A DNA stretch of 64,000 nucleotides, taken from contig NC_134509.1 of assembly GCF_027942865.1 (NCBI RefSeq), forward strand, positions 14,038,017 through 14,102,016, in the 5' to 3' direction. The stretch comes from Odontesthes bonariensis. Taxonomy: Eukaryota > Chordata > Actinopteri > Atheriniformes > Atherinopsidae. Under the pieces are notes generated by a model. That model saw only the letters and a list, made by a program, of their open reading frames with translations, had not been told where the DNA came from and made no database searches. The stretch's first letter is position 1. Each line of letters begins with the position of its first letter. Of the stretch, positions 1 through 11,223 are shown piece by piece. A program made the position numbers and the translations under genes.

Positions 1-1891
1 GGAACACACCCTCCGGTCCCCCTTTTTAAAGAGGGGGACCACCACCCCGATCTGCCAGTCCAGACGCACTGCCCCCGATGTCCACGCGATGCTACAGAGG
101 CGTGTCAACCAATACAGCCCTACAACATCCAGAGCCTTGAGGAACTCAGGGCGGACCTCATCCACCCCCGGGTCCTTGCCACCGAGGAGTTTTTTAACCA
201 CCTCGGCAACCTCAGCCCCAGAAATGGGAGGCCCCACGTCCGAGCTCCCCAACTCTGCTTCCTTATCGGAAGGCGTGTCGGTAGGATTGAGGAGGCCCTC
301 GAAGTACTCCCCCCACCGACTCACGACGTCCCCAGTTGAGGTCAGTAGAGCCCCGCCCTCACCATACACGGTGTTGACGGTGCACCGCTTCCCCCCCCCC
401 TGAGCCGCCGGATGGTGGACCAGAATCTCTTCGAGGCCATCCGGAAGTCGTTCTCCATGGCCTCCCCGAACTCCTCCCAAGCCCGAGTTTTTGCCTCAGC
501 AACCGCCGAGGCCGCGTTCCGCTTGGCCTGTCGGTACCCATCAGCTGCTTCCAGAGTCCCACTGGCCAAAAAGGCCCGATAGGACTCCTTCTTCAGCTTG
601 ACGGCTTCCCTCACCACTGGGGTCCACCTGCGGGTTTGGGGGTTGCCGCCACGACAGGCACCGACGACCTTACGGCCACAGCTCCGGTCGGCCGCCTCAA
701 CAATGGAGGCACGGAACCTGGCCCATTCGGGCTCAATGTCCCCCACCTCCCCCGAGACATGGCTGAAGCTCTGCCAGAGGTGGGAGTTGAAACTCCTCCT
801 TACAGGGGATTCCGCCAGCCGTTCCCAACAGACCCTCACAATACGTTTGGGCCTGCCAGGTCTGACCGGCTTCCTCCCCCACCAGCGGAGCCAACTCACC
901 ACCAGGTGGTGATCAGTTGACAGCGCCGCCCCTCTCTTCACCCGAGTGTCCAGGACATGCGGCCGCAAGTCCGACGATACAACCACAAAGTCGATCATCG
1001 AGCTGCGGCCTAGGGTGTCCTGGTGCCAAGTGCACATATGGACACCCTTATGCCTGAACATGGTGTTCGTTATGGACAGTCCGTGACGAGCACAGAAGTC
1101 CAACAACAAAACACCACTATGATTCAGATCGGGGGGGCCGTTCCTCCCAATCACGCCCCTCCAGGTCTCACTGTCATTGCCCACGTGAGCATTGAAGTCC
1201 CCCAGCAGGACGAGGGAGTCTCCCGGAGGAGCACTCTCCAGTGCCTCCTCCAGGGACTCCAAAAAGGTTGGGTACTCTGAACTGCTGTTCGGTGCATAAG
1301 CACAAACAACAGTCAGGACCCGTCCCCCCACCCTAAGGCGGAGGGAGGCTACCCTCTCGTCTCGTCGGTAAACCCCAATGTACAGGCGCACAGCTGGGGG
1401 GCAATAAGTATGCCCACACCTGCTCTACGCCTCTCACCGCGGGCAACTCCAGAGTGGAAGAGAGTCCAACCCCTCTCGAGGAGGCTGGTTCCGGAGCCCA
1501 AGCCATGCGTCGAGGTGAGTCCGACTATATCTAGCCGGAACCGCTCAGCCTCGCGCACCAGCTCAGGCTCCTTCCCCAGCAGAGAGGTGACGTTCCACGT
1601 CCCAAGAGCCAGCATCAGTAGCCGAGGATCAGACCGCCAAGGTCTCTGCCTTCGGCTGCCGCCCAGCTCACAAAGCGCCCAGCTCACAAAGCACCCGACC
1701 CCCATGGCCCCTCCCACGGGTGGTGAGCCCGTCAGAAGGGGGACCCGTGTAATTTCTTCGGGCTGTGCCCGACCGAGCCCCACGCGCACAGACCCGGCCA
1801 CCAGGCGCTTGCCGGCGGGCCCCACCCCTGGGCCTGGCTCCAGGAGGAGGCCCCGGTAACCCACGTCCGGGCGAAGGTACACGTTCTCCAA
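1..1891 (-). pseudogene. Broken LINE ORF: AP endonuclease followed by start of reverse transcriptase
   Basis: The endonuclease is encoded in two frames. One covers about 1891-1350 and holds the GTWNVTSL start of the fold. The other covers about 1391-342 and holds LGDFNAHVG, the substrate-loop region [12 protein letters not shown] and the C-terminal STDHHLVV (the SDH-type catalytic motif). A frameshift near 1350-1390 separates them. A second frame change falls at the C-run at 391-400. Beyond it the minus strand continues in another frame with GGKDPGVDEVRPEFLKAL and VVPLFKKGD, typical of the first RT fingers segment. Known LINEs use these domains to nick target DNA and prime reverse transcription. 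With two frameshifts and the 3' end outside the window, no intact protein is expected here. Confidence 0.85.
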
Positions 1892-1981
1892 AGATAGTAT
1901 TCATCATAGGGGTTTTATGAGCTGTTCTTTGTCTGGTCCCTCATCTAGGATCTGTTTGCCATGGGTGACCCTACCAGGGGC

Positions 1982-2671
1982 TTAAAGGGATAGTTTGCCT
2001 CTTTTGACATGAAGCTGTATGACATCCCATATTAGCAACATCATTTATGAACATTGACTTACCCCCTGCTGCGTCCTGTGAGCGGAGTCCCAGCTGAGTT
2101 TTGGAGTTGACGAAGGTAGTCCGGCTAGTTGGCTGGGGACACAAAAATAAAGCGTCTTGCTTCTCAAAACAATATGCGTTCAAAAGAGTGATACATTTGC
2201 ATCACAAAAATCGTTGTCCAGGAAAAAGTCAGACCTCACATCGCTTTGCCCTATTTTTGCCTCCCTTGATATCAATGCGTCCAGCCACCTAGCGATAGCC
2301 GCACGTTACGGTGTTTACTGCTCGGAAGCAGGGGAGTGCTCGGTCTGCTCTTCGGTCTGCAGAGTTTACATTGGATGCATTGATATCAAGGGAGGCAAAA
2401 ATAGCGCCAAGCGATGTGAGGTCTAACTTTTTCCTGGACAACGATTTTGTGATGCAAATGTATCACTCTTTTGAACGCATATTGTTTTGAGAAGCAAGAC
2501 GCTTTATTTTTGTGTCCCCAGCCAACTAGCCGGACTACCTTCGTCAACTCCAAAACTCAGCTGGGACTCCGCTCACAGGACGCAGCGGGGGTAAGTCAAT
2601 GTTCATAAATGATGTTGCTAATATGGGATGTCATACAGCTTCATGTCAAAAGAGGCGAACTATCCCTTTAA
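1982..2671. mobile_element. Foldback MITE with TTAA duplication, about 300-bp inverted arms, nested in the LINE
   Basis: The left arm is 1982-2283 and the right arm 2372-2671. They are near-perfect reverse complements separated by an 88-bp loop. The outermost bases are TTAA on both sides, followed inward by AGGGATAGTTTGCC or its close match. The surrounding LINE sequence reads GGGGC-TTAA before and TTAA-AGCCCC after, so removing the element and one TTAA restores a continuous LINE. TTAA duplication is characteristic of piggyBac-type transposition, but other superfamilies also use TTAA, so this class is an inference. It has no coding capacity. Confidence 0.85.
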
Positions 2672-2750
2672 AGCCCCAGACAACATAGCTCCCAGACTCA
2701 TTGGGGTACGCAAACCCCCCCACCACGGTAAGGTGACAGCTCATGGGGGG

Positions 2751-2772
2751 ATATATATATATATATATATAT
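2751..2772. repeat. (AT)n microsatellite
   Basis: This is an uninterrupted AT dinucleotide run at the outer end of the LINE 5' fragment. Confidence 0.9.
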
Positions 2773-2816
2773 AGAGAGATTTTCATTTTTAGTAAACAAC
2801 ATTTTATAGACAGACA

Positions 2817-3196
2817 TGTAGTGTGTGAACTTTGCTTAGTGTGATACAAAGTAATTCAAGGGAACTGTGAGAAACAGGGTGCTCTGTTCTTCCCACATAG
2901 GAGAATGTGCAACCACTCAACACGTGAGGAACTAGATGTCCCAGTGAAACATTTGTTGCATTTTGCTCACAAGATTGTTTTACGTATGCTGATTGTAACT
3001 AAGCTGTGTAATAAAAAGAACTACACGGGGAAAGTCGGGTGGAGTCGTTTGAGCACGGGTGAAGGAGTAAGTTCTGTCACTCCGTCCGGCTCCCCTTGCA
3101 AGTAAAAATACAATCTTGTGCACTGTGTGTTTTGTTGATCACTGGGGTTGTCTTGAGTGAGCTGTGTTCCAGCTGGGTTAACTTTTAGACCCAACA
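2817..3196 (+). mobile_element. Possible solo LTR-like sequence
   Basis: The stretch begins TG and ends CA. It holds an AATAAA-like signal near 3009 followed by a region resembling an R-U5 segment (about 3080-3190). No coding region, primer-binding site or second LTR was seen nearby, and I could not identify a clear target duplication. This is a weak call from overall appearance only. It could equally be unique intergenic DNA. Confidence 0.25.
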
Positions 3197-3409
3197 TTTT
3201 CCCAGACGGTAGTCAGTCTGTCGGGTAATTACAAATCTGTTAGCAGGGCTAACTTAGACACACAGGTACCAGTGTTAAACGATAAGATTCTAGAAATCCC
3301 AGCTTGTGGAATTGGGTTTGTAAGAATTCCTAAAACATTTTTGATAAAAATAAAGAGCTGAAGGGTGTGGTGAGGTGAAATATTTACGACTGCCCAAAAT
3401 CAGAAAAAA

Positions 3410-5193
3410 CAACAAACACTTGATTCATTGTCTTTAATTGAAGTGTGAAGAGCCATTTAGACCAAAAAAAACAAAACAAAAAAAAACACACACAACACTA
3501 ACAGTATTGTAAATACAGTCACATTGAAGTCATTGGAACAGATCCACAGCTACAGTGAGAATATTTGCAAGGCGTTTGAACACATTTCAGTAAAATACTG
3601 AACACACAGTGACAAACGGGTGAGGCTGTGGGAGGAGGCCGTCCGTTGCACAAAGACAAAGTCCTTTCACATCAAGGCGTAAATGAGATTCATCTGCAAC
3701 TCTCGCAGATAAAACAGTGCTGATAAATATTAAGTGCTGCATTTGCCTAGTACCGACAACCACGAAACAAAGGGTAAGAAAAACCGAACAAATAATGGAC
3801 AGTCCCACTCACGGTTCAAGTCCAACAGGCATCGGACAAACGCAGCTTAACGACCACAATGCCTCACAGATTCAGATCTCTTTTTCCTCTTCTGAAACGC
3901 TTAATCCGACATTCACACCGTCTTCCATGGCTCTTTGCTCTGTAGTGTTGCATTGAGAATGCTTTGCTCTGTCCCGAGTGACTCAAATGATAGAAATGAG
4001 GAGTTACAGGTTATTCTTTTAGGTGAAATCAAAACGATGCGGCTTTGCACAACACAAGCGCCCATACAAAATGTCCCGCAGGCGCGCAAAAATATTCAGA
4101 TACGAGGGATTTAACCAGGCTATCACACAAATTCACCGGAACCATCGGCTTTACAGAAATACATAAATACAACTATTTACAAAAATACTCTGTACATTTC
4201 TGCACACCTGAACACTTCTTTCAGATCAGCACAGATAACAACACGTACACGACCTAAAGTGGTGTTTCAATGAGTTTTTATACATTTCCAGTTCGGCCAC
4301 TGAAACGCTGCTCGTATGAGCAGCTTCATTCACTAGATCACTTGGGGTTCTGGTTAATGTCTCCCGAACCTTCAAGATTGTGCAAAAAAGGGCTTCAAAG
4401 TTTTTGAGCGGCGCTTTGGTTCCAATCTGAAGTAAAGTGAAAACGGAAGGAGCCGCAAATGTTTGTGGGGAGACAAATCCGTAAAGGGGGAAACTTTAAT
4501 CCACATACACAGACGCTCTGAAACTCCAGAACTGAACGACTGTCTTTTCGTTTTACTCATGATACAAGTTTCTAAAGTTTTTTTTTTTTTTTTTGGGGGG
4601 ACATCTCATCTTGTAGATTGTTATATGCCTATACAACAGTTAGAATTATTTCCAATGATTATCAAGCATCGAAGTTCAAATGCTGCGTTTTTTCTTGCTT
4701 TCTTTAATGTCTTCGGTATTAGGAAGTGGTTTAAAAAAAATAAAACCGTCACTCTTTAAACTGGTGAAATCCAGATGCTCGACTTTCTTTAAATGCAACA
4801 CAGTTTGGTTGCTAAAAAGTATCGGTTGCTAAAAAAAAAAAGACAGTCAGAACCAGGAACACTGTTCGTAAAATCTTAGCCAGAGCTGGCACTATATTAG
4901 TTTTCCTGTTATCATGAATTCCTTCCTACCGTTCAAATACTTCTCAGCTTCCAGCACCTATGAGGTCATCGGCTTGAAAATCTTAGTTTTTTTTTTTCCT
5001 TTGGTGAACATCATGAATTTACCACCTGTTACTTTACAGAGGCTAATAAGAGTCACGCTGCTCTAATTAAAAAAAAACAAACAAACAAAAACAATACCTA
5101 CTGGGTATCATTGTTGAATCAAGGGCACCAACTGTATTGCACATGTTAACTGGGTCCTCACACCGCACCTTTTTAATCCAACAACCTGGCATA
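3410..5193 (-). other. ppm1k: ppm1k 3' untranslated region
   Basis: This is about 1.8 kb of AT-rich non-coding sequence directly downstream of the ppm1k stop codon. The minus strand has an ATTAAA polyadenylation signal at 3433-3438, so the transcript probably ends near 3410. Several homopolymer runs are present (for example T at 4579-4594). Open frames in this stretch are short and show no recognisable domains. The exact end is inferred from the signal only. Confidence 0.55.
3433..3438 (-). terminator. ppm1k: Polyadenylation signal ATTAAA of ppm1k
   Basis: The plus strand reads TTTAAT, giving ATTAAA on the minus strand. It is the most distal plausible signal before the LTR-like and LINE sequence further left. 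Other AATAAA-like motifs may give shorter 3' ends. Confidence 0.4.
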
Positions 5194-8100
5194 TTAGGCC
5201 CAGCGGCCACTGGAAACAAAACTTCTGCTGAAGGAGAAACTCGGGTCTGAACTCTTGTGTTTTCCCCAAGCTCCAAACGGCACCACAATGATGGTGCTGT
5301 TGTCCTCTGAGCCATATTGGAGAGCCTAAAAGAGAGAGCCACAATGCAAGAGTATATGAAACATATGTCGAAAGGTCTGAAAGAAAGCAACTGGTTCTTT
5401 AGAGCTTAGAGGCCAAGAGAGGCCGACCGCTACCCTGGCACTCATCGAGATGTCTGAAAACGAATGCTTAATGAAAGCTAAAGCTGCGCTGGACGTGGAA
5501 ATAAAGCTGTTTGCAAGCATGTGCGGCGCATCGGCTCTGAAAGGAGATGTTTCTGCATAGGTGTGCTACCCCCATGTGGTGAGAAAATGGCATGAGAAGC
5601 TTTGTCATGCAGATCGTTGTTCTTTTTATACTGTGTGCTACATGTGTTTCAGTCACACGTACAAGTGGCTCTAATTTTCACAGCATTTTCCAACAGAATT
5701 AGCAAAAAGCTGAGTTTCTGAAGGAAAGTCAGTATTAGACAAATAAAAGAGGAATGTCTCACAACACTGAATGGCATGTGTTTGTGTCTTTATAAGGTGC
5801 TGAATGTAGGCTAACCTGCATAGACAAACACACGAAATGGTGTCCAACACTAAATAACCTAAAAAGTGCCATCTGTCATTCATTCTGTTGGGTTTCTCTG
5901 TGGATGTACATATCTGAAAATTAAGCACAGTTGTTTTTACCTGGTCAGATATTCTCTGAGCTGCCTCTTTGGGGTCATGGCACTGGTTGATAACATTACA
6001 GATCTCCTGGCTATTCATTATAAAGTTGACGCCATCTGTGGTCAGCGCCAGGAACGAGTCATGGACGTGATGTAACTAAAAAAGTTAAACCAGTTGTTTG
6101 TTAAAGGAGTTCATGAGAGCGTAGACAAAACTTGGATGAAAAAATGGAAAATGGTTAATTTAAAAAGCAGTCGAGGTAAACTTAAGACATAACGAGGTCA
6201 TGCCTTCACGGACATGTGAAAATGTGCACTGCCGGCTATCGCTACAAACATGTTGATTGATAAAAGAGCATTGATTCTTGTAAAATCAACACCGCTTAGT
6301 GCTCACATCTATAGCTGGAGGATTCACACATGAACATGGCAGTCAAAAAAAACAAAACAACAACAACTAACAAACCCACCATTATTCTTTTGGTCTCAGG
6401 CTCAGCGATGACACCCATCTTCTTCAGATCAAAGTCTCCAATGCTGCGCGTCATTGCCAATCTACCGTTGACGTTTGGCTGTCCCAGACTATTCCAGGTG
6501 ATAAAACCTCCGCTCTTCTTTACCCTTAAGGCCAATGCAGATGTGGAGAGGAGCACACACACATTAACAGACCCCAAATCAGATCAGAGAATCAGAGGCG
6601 ACAACATACTTCTCAGGCAACTTATCAATAATGAAGCTACATCTGGGCATGTCATGCAACTTTCATTCCCCAATGCTCAGTACTCAGTCTTTTGATCTAT
6701 GGAAATAACGTCTCCCAGGATAAAAACCCAGCTAGCTGAAATCAGACGGAAAGAGCTTCGCCCACATCAACGCACCACCAACTCACATCCTTTACCTCTC
6801 TTTCTCGTCCTTCCTTTCGGGGGTGTGGTCGACAGTGAGTTTAAGGACCTTGCCCTTGTGGCACAGCATGGCTCGACTATCCCCCACACTGGCAACCACC
6901 AGCTCGATGCCGTCCCTCAGCAGGGCCACAGTGGCAGTGGTTCCTGCATTTATCCCTGGTCCTACAGAGACATGAGAGAGACCATCAGATGTGGAACAAG
7001 CCACAACGAGCCCCACAGAGGGGCAAAAATTACACGGTGTGTCTCACACCATCAAATCCACACACTAGAACATAAACACATGGGTGGGAAGTCCCCTAGT
7101 TGACTTGGAGTGAACTACGGTTTACACAGTAAACAACAGAGAAGGCAGTCGCACATGCAGGTTGGACTGTTGCAGCACAGAGTTGAAATCCAAAGCAGGT
7201 TTTACAGCAGCTTAGTCTAAAGGTGAAAACTGACGTATAATGTCCAGTATTGAGCTCGATACTCAAAACTGACGTGAAAAATGTCGGAATAATCACTAAC
7301 AAGGTGTATTTTATTTCTTCTGCTGTGTATGAACACATCTAAAGTTGTCAGAAAGACACTAAACAATTCCAAGGAAAACATCAGAAGGAGAGTAAAAATC
7401 TGAATAATTATGATGAACAGTTGTGTCGCTAAATGCTTGAAATTTGCACATTTACTTATTTTGTAATAGTGATGCATGTCTGTTCTTTTTGATGCAGACA
7501 AACAATAACATTCCTTTCAATGTGCAGGATAAGAAGGGTTTCTTTCCAACCATATAAATCTGGCATAAAGTGTGCAGATACATAAAGCAAAACTTAAGTT
7601 CCTTAAGGGATGACAAATTTGATTCACTCGCTAAGTCTTTTCTTCTCTAAGTTTCTGGACTGTTGTAGATTCAAACATGCAGCATCTGATGTATATTTGT
7701 CACTGACATTACACTGTACATCTCATACACTTGTTAAACCAATCCACTGTCTCACAAGAAGCGTAGCATACACTTGGTAAGAGAGGACAAAGAAAAGAAA
7801 GAGAGAAAGGATTGAGAGAAAGATAGGGAACCTTCCAGTAGTCCAGGATTTAGGACCCGCTGGACTCTCCTTCAATATCTAGCCCCTCGTCATCCACACT
7901 GGTACCAAGGGCCTCCAGCTCTTAGCTGGGTCAGCAGCTGCCGTAGATAACATGCACACACACACACAGGCATATTGGGACATTTCACACAGCGTGGCCA
8001 AAGTATGGCCACACAGCAGGTACACTAGCTTTTATATTAACACATAACCTTTGCTCACACTAAACGGTGGCTGAGAAAAGCTCATTTGAAGAGTTTCTAC

Positions 8101-9599
8101 ACAACTAAAAACACCTACAAACACCTAAATCATTCTATCTATCGAGAGACTTTTATTTTATTTTTTGCATTAACTTTTCTGCGGAATGCTCAAATTATCC
8201 TTAAAAACAATTTCGCTGACGTTGCTAAACAATATACTTGGCAGACTAACAAGTTATAAACAGATGGGTAACAAATTAAAGGAAAACAAAGCTGCTTTAA
8301 CCAGACAAGACTCAAGAGCAGCTTCGATGTTTGCGTATTTTAGATAAAAAAAGGCTAAACAAAAAAGGCTAAACAACCTCCCCCCCCCAAAAAAACCCCT
8401 AATTCAGTCATTCATTTTAAGTCTTTAGTGTTAGTCGAAAGTTTTAGTTATAACATGAATTAAACCTTTCCAAAAAAGTATTTTCGTGGGTTAACATCTG
8501 GTGACTGAGGCAGAAATTTCAAATAGCTTTTCCACTGATCAGTCGATGACACCTCCGGCCCTGCGTAGTGACCCATATCTGCAATGTTTAGCCAAGCTTG
8601 TGCTCAGGTTTTTCCTTCAATTTGTTGCCTGTCTGCATACACAGATGGGCTCATGCTGCACGCACAGATGTATTAGTGTTTTGCTCTACACGTAGCTGGC
8701 TTATTGTTCAATGATTATTATGGAGAAAAAAAACAAAAACAACTCTGGCTGGAACGACAGACCTCTAACCAAATGTGTTCAGGTCATGTCAGTTGGGAAA
8801 TCCAAAGCCTCAAAGCCTACTTTAGGTTTGAAGAGAGAAGAAAAAAAACATTCCAATACATTTATAAATATACGTGTCTTTACTGTACAGTAAAGGGGAA
8901 GTTACAGAACCTACCATTTGGAGAGAAGTGTAAATGCCTTGCAAAAGCTTTGTCTACTTCAAGAAAGGCTTTCGATAAAACTAACTCCAGATTGTCTTCC
9001 TCTGCCATTAGGTCCCTGAAATAAGATCACAAAGAGTATCAACTAAAAGCTCCGATTAGTAGCATCTAAATTCTTCTTCAGTCAGCTGATGTAGACATGT
9101 GGTGACAGCATGTTTTTGGATTTCCTTACTTGATGAATTTCTCCATGTATTTTTCACAGAAGTCAGCTGCCTCTGGTCCGCCATGTCCATCAAACACAGC
9201 AAAGTAAAGGATGTTGTCAGTCATTTGGGAGATCTTGTAGCGGTCTTCATTTTCCTTGCGCTGACCAATGAGGGAGGCACAGCCTACCTTTGATAAGCTA
9301 ACTTTGGGTATGGGCTTGCCATAACGAATGCTGGGGGGCAGCAGGATGGGCTCATCAATACGATCGTCCCAAATGCCGAATGAATCCCAAGTGGTAAGGT
9401 GGCCACTACTGTCTGGATCGAAGCGCGTGTTGCTGTACCGTGTCCTGGAGGGTCCATGAAAGTGTCTGCTGAAGATAGTGAACTCTGGGTGGTTGTCGTG
9501 CTGGAATGGTACTGGAGCAAGAGCCATCTGGAAGAGACCACTGCGACCAACATGGGGACCGCTGCACCTGGCCAGGCGCACGAGACAGGGGACTGACAT
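5194..9599 (-). CDS. ppm1k: Mitochondrial PP2C-type protein phosphatase PPM1K (branched-chain ketoacid dehydrogenase phosphatase)
   Basis: Coding exons on the minus strand are 9599-9130, 9015-8915, 6961-6796, 6524-6380, 6075-5941 and 5325-5194; all have AG/GT borders and phases fit, giving 1149 nt (382 aa; human about 372). The start [12 protein letters not shown] follows an acceptor by 8 nt. The first 60 residues are Arg-rich with few acids, fitting a mitochondrial presequence. PP2C motifs are in order: RKENEDR (114-120), FDGHGG (136-141), [52 protein letters not shown] and EDNST near the end; the C-terminus is SSGRWA. The Asp residues that bind the two metals are kept. In vertebrates the enzyme dephosphorylates the E1-alpha subunit of BCKDH in the matrix and so promotes catabolism of branched-chain amino acids. 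Close identity to the mammalian protein makes the name safe. Confidence 0.96.
6962..8914 (-). other. ppm1k: ppm1k intron between coding exons 2 and 3
   Basis: This is a 1.95 kb intron, the longest in the coding part of ppm1k. It holds a short CA-repeat near 7961 and homopolymer runs. I see no gene in it. One short coding-like fragment near 7855-7925 (minus strand) is listed among the rejected items. Confidence 0.7.
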
Positions 9600-10507
9600 C
9601 ACCCAGGCTGCACAAACACAGGATGTAGAAGCCAAGCAATGTAGTATCCAAACACTAAAGAAAAACGGATTATTTAGACAGGAGACAAAATTTAACTGAA
9701 TATCAAAAAAGACCATTTATTTTTGTTCTGGAGAGGGCTGTACTGTAGCAACTGCCACCATCTCAGTTATTTAGGCTACAAAGATATCTTCAAACAAGAA
9801 ATCTCAATGCAAATGATTTGCATTGTTATCTCAGAGCATACAGCAGCTAGATAAACCATACAAATCTTTATTTATTTATTATTATTTTTTTTTACCCACA
9901 TCTCCATTGAGACAGATAAAACTTCAATTGTGGCGTTTACTATTATGCTGTACTTTGACATTTGCCAGACAACTTAGGATTCACAGGTAGTTGCTGTTCA
10001 AGATGTCTTACGTTCATAGGTTTAAAAGCTATACTGATGAGACATATTAATGCACTTTTAACTGCACCAGTTAACAAATTGTTAATATGTAATAGAATAA
10101 ATGAAAATAAGGCCTATAAGCCATACAATCAATATATTTTTAAAAAGAAAGACGGACAACATGTAGCTGTGCCCCATGCTACACAACGTCAACAGGACCA
10201 ACAACTGAAAGTCAACGATTTAGCTGCTAATACGTAGCATTATGTCGATAAAATAAAGATGTGTCCCACATAGGACGGGTCTGTGTCTCCAATGTCCCCA
10301 ATAAAATATAAGTTTACAGAGCAAAAAAACAAACCGCTGGACTGATTTCATTAACTTTTGGTCTTACATTAACTTCTAAGCTGTTGTTAGGCCGACGAAC
10401 TAGCTTGCTAGCTAGTTTCAGCTAGCTTCGCAGTCTGTCCAACGTAACACAGACCAACCCCCTAAACCCCATTCAGTTGTCGGTTGAATAAAAAAGAAAA
10501 AATATAC

Positions 10508-10660
10508 CTCGAATATTTATATCTTTCAGGGTATGCTCGAATCGTTTTCAGACTTCTCACAATGTACCTCGTTATGTACTGAATGAAAAGAAACGCCTCC
10601 GCCCTCTTATCTGCGTAGAGCTTCGGATTCTTCAACGTTATCAAACAAGGCCTCCGATGT
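10508..10660 (-). other. ppm1k: Probable ppm1k non-coding first exon
   Basis: The minus strand has a clean donor (GAG then GTATAT) with the last exon base at 10508, which can splice to the acceptor before 9607, where the exon with the start codon begins. The upstream limit is unknown; 10660 is a guess set by the CCAAT boxes upstream. No in-frame start codon is needed here, since the ATG lies in the next exon. Confidence 0.4.
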
Positions 10661-10811
10661 GAACGCGCCAATCAGCATGCGCTTAGTTTTACGCCCCTAA
10701 ATAATTTCTTATGATTGGTCAAGGAAAGAATCATTGGCGCGTAAGCGAACCAATCATTAAGCAGTAACTTGGGCCTCTTGTAGTTAGTCGGAAAAACATA
10801 ATAAGGGCCTT
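10661..10811 (-). promoter_or_regulatory. ppm1k: Probable ppm1k promoter with CCAAT boxes
   Basis: Reading toward ppm1k, CCAAT boxes lie at 10733-10737 and 10714-10718 (ATTGG on the plus strand), with further CCAAT in the opposite orientation at 10668-10672 and 10750-10754. No TATA box was seen. The left end of the 2.3 kb transposon-like element abuts this region at 10812. Function is inferred from position. Confidence 0.4.
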
Positions 10812-10829
10812 TAGGCCGTAAGGTGAACC
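10812..10829 (+). repeat. Left terminal inverted repeat of the 2.3 kb element
   Basis: Eighteen bases are the perfect reverse complement of 13112-13129. The first two bases, TA, may belong to the target site, leaving GGCCGTAAGGTGAACC as the terminus. Confidence 0.85.
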
Positions 10830-11223
10830 TCGAAAACTCCTTCAGAACACCAGGCTTGTTCCACGCTCTCCGTACCAAACACGCTTCAGCTCATAAAAAG
10901 ATTGAGTTATGTTGAGGTTTAAAAAAAAGTTTCGCCGCTCAGAACACAGTACTTTTTTAGTTCGCAACGTTTAAAGGAATAACTAGTGCCTGGCAAGGCG
11001 TATGTACATTTTCGGCAGGCGTAATAACAGTTTGGCTCGCGAGAGGTGCCACGGTTGAGACGTCATCAGAATGGACGAATCGGATAGCTGGTATGTCAGC
11101 TGAGCTTGTAAACAAACAGCACCGCAGTGGCAGCGCGATCATCCAGCAGTACCGAAGAAGACGAAATTTCGACCGAAAGATTTGTTACATGCACATATCT
11201 TCTGTTAAGCATGAGGAAATTTC

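Larger units (their letters stand above)
1..2750 (-). mobile_element. Non-LTR retrotransposon (LINE), truncated by the window edge and split by a nested foldback element
   Basis: The minus strand reads as the 5' untranslated part, the AP-endonuclease domain and the beginning of the reverse transcriptase of a fish LINE. The 3' part of the element lies left of base 1. The LINE is interrupted at 1982-2671 by a TTAA-flanked foldback element. Sequence on both sides (up to 1981, and 2672-2750) joins into one continuous LINE 5' region when that element is removed. I recognise this 5' region from other fish copies, but cannot assign the clade (L1-, Rex- or RTE-like) without a search. Frameshifts show that it is dead. 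Confidence 0.85.

Noticed and set aside
7855..7925. Short minus-strand fragment reading [20 protein letters not shown] then stop
   Set aside because: It looks coding but is only about 22 codons, lies in a ppm1k intron, begins after a stop and has no recognisable parent. It may be a repeat or retro-relic.
10672..10878. Minus-strand open frame of 68 codons upstream of ppm1k
   Set aside because: It crosses the left TIR border of the 2.3 kb element and shows no domain. A chance frame.
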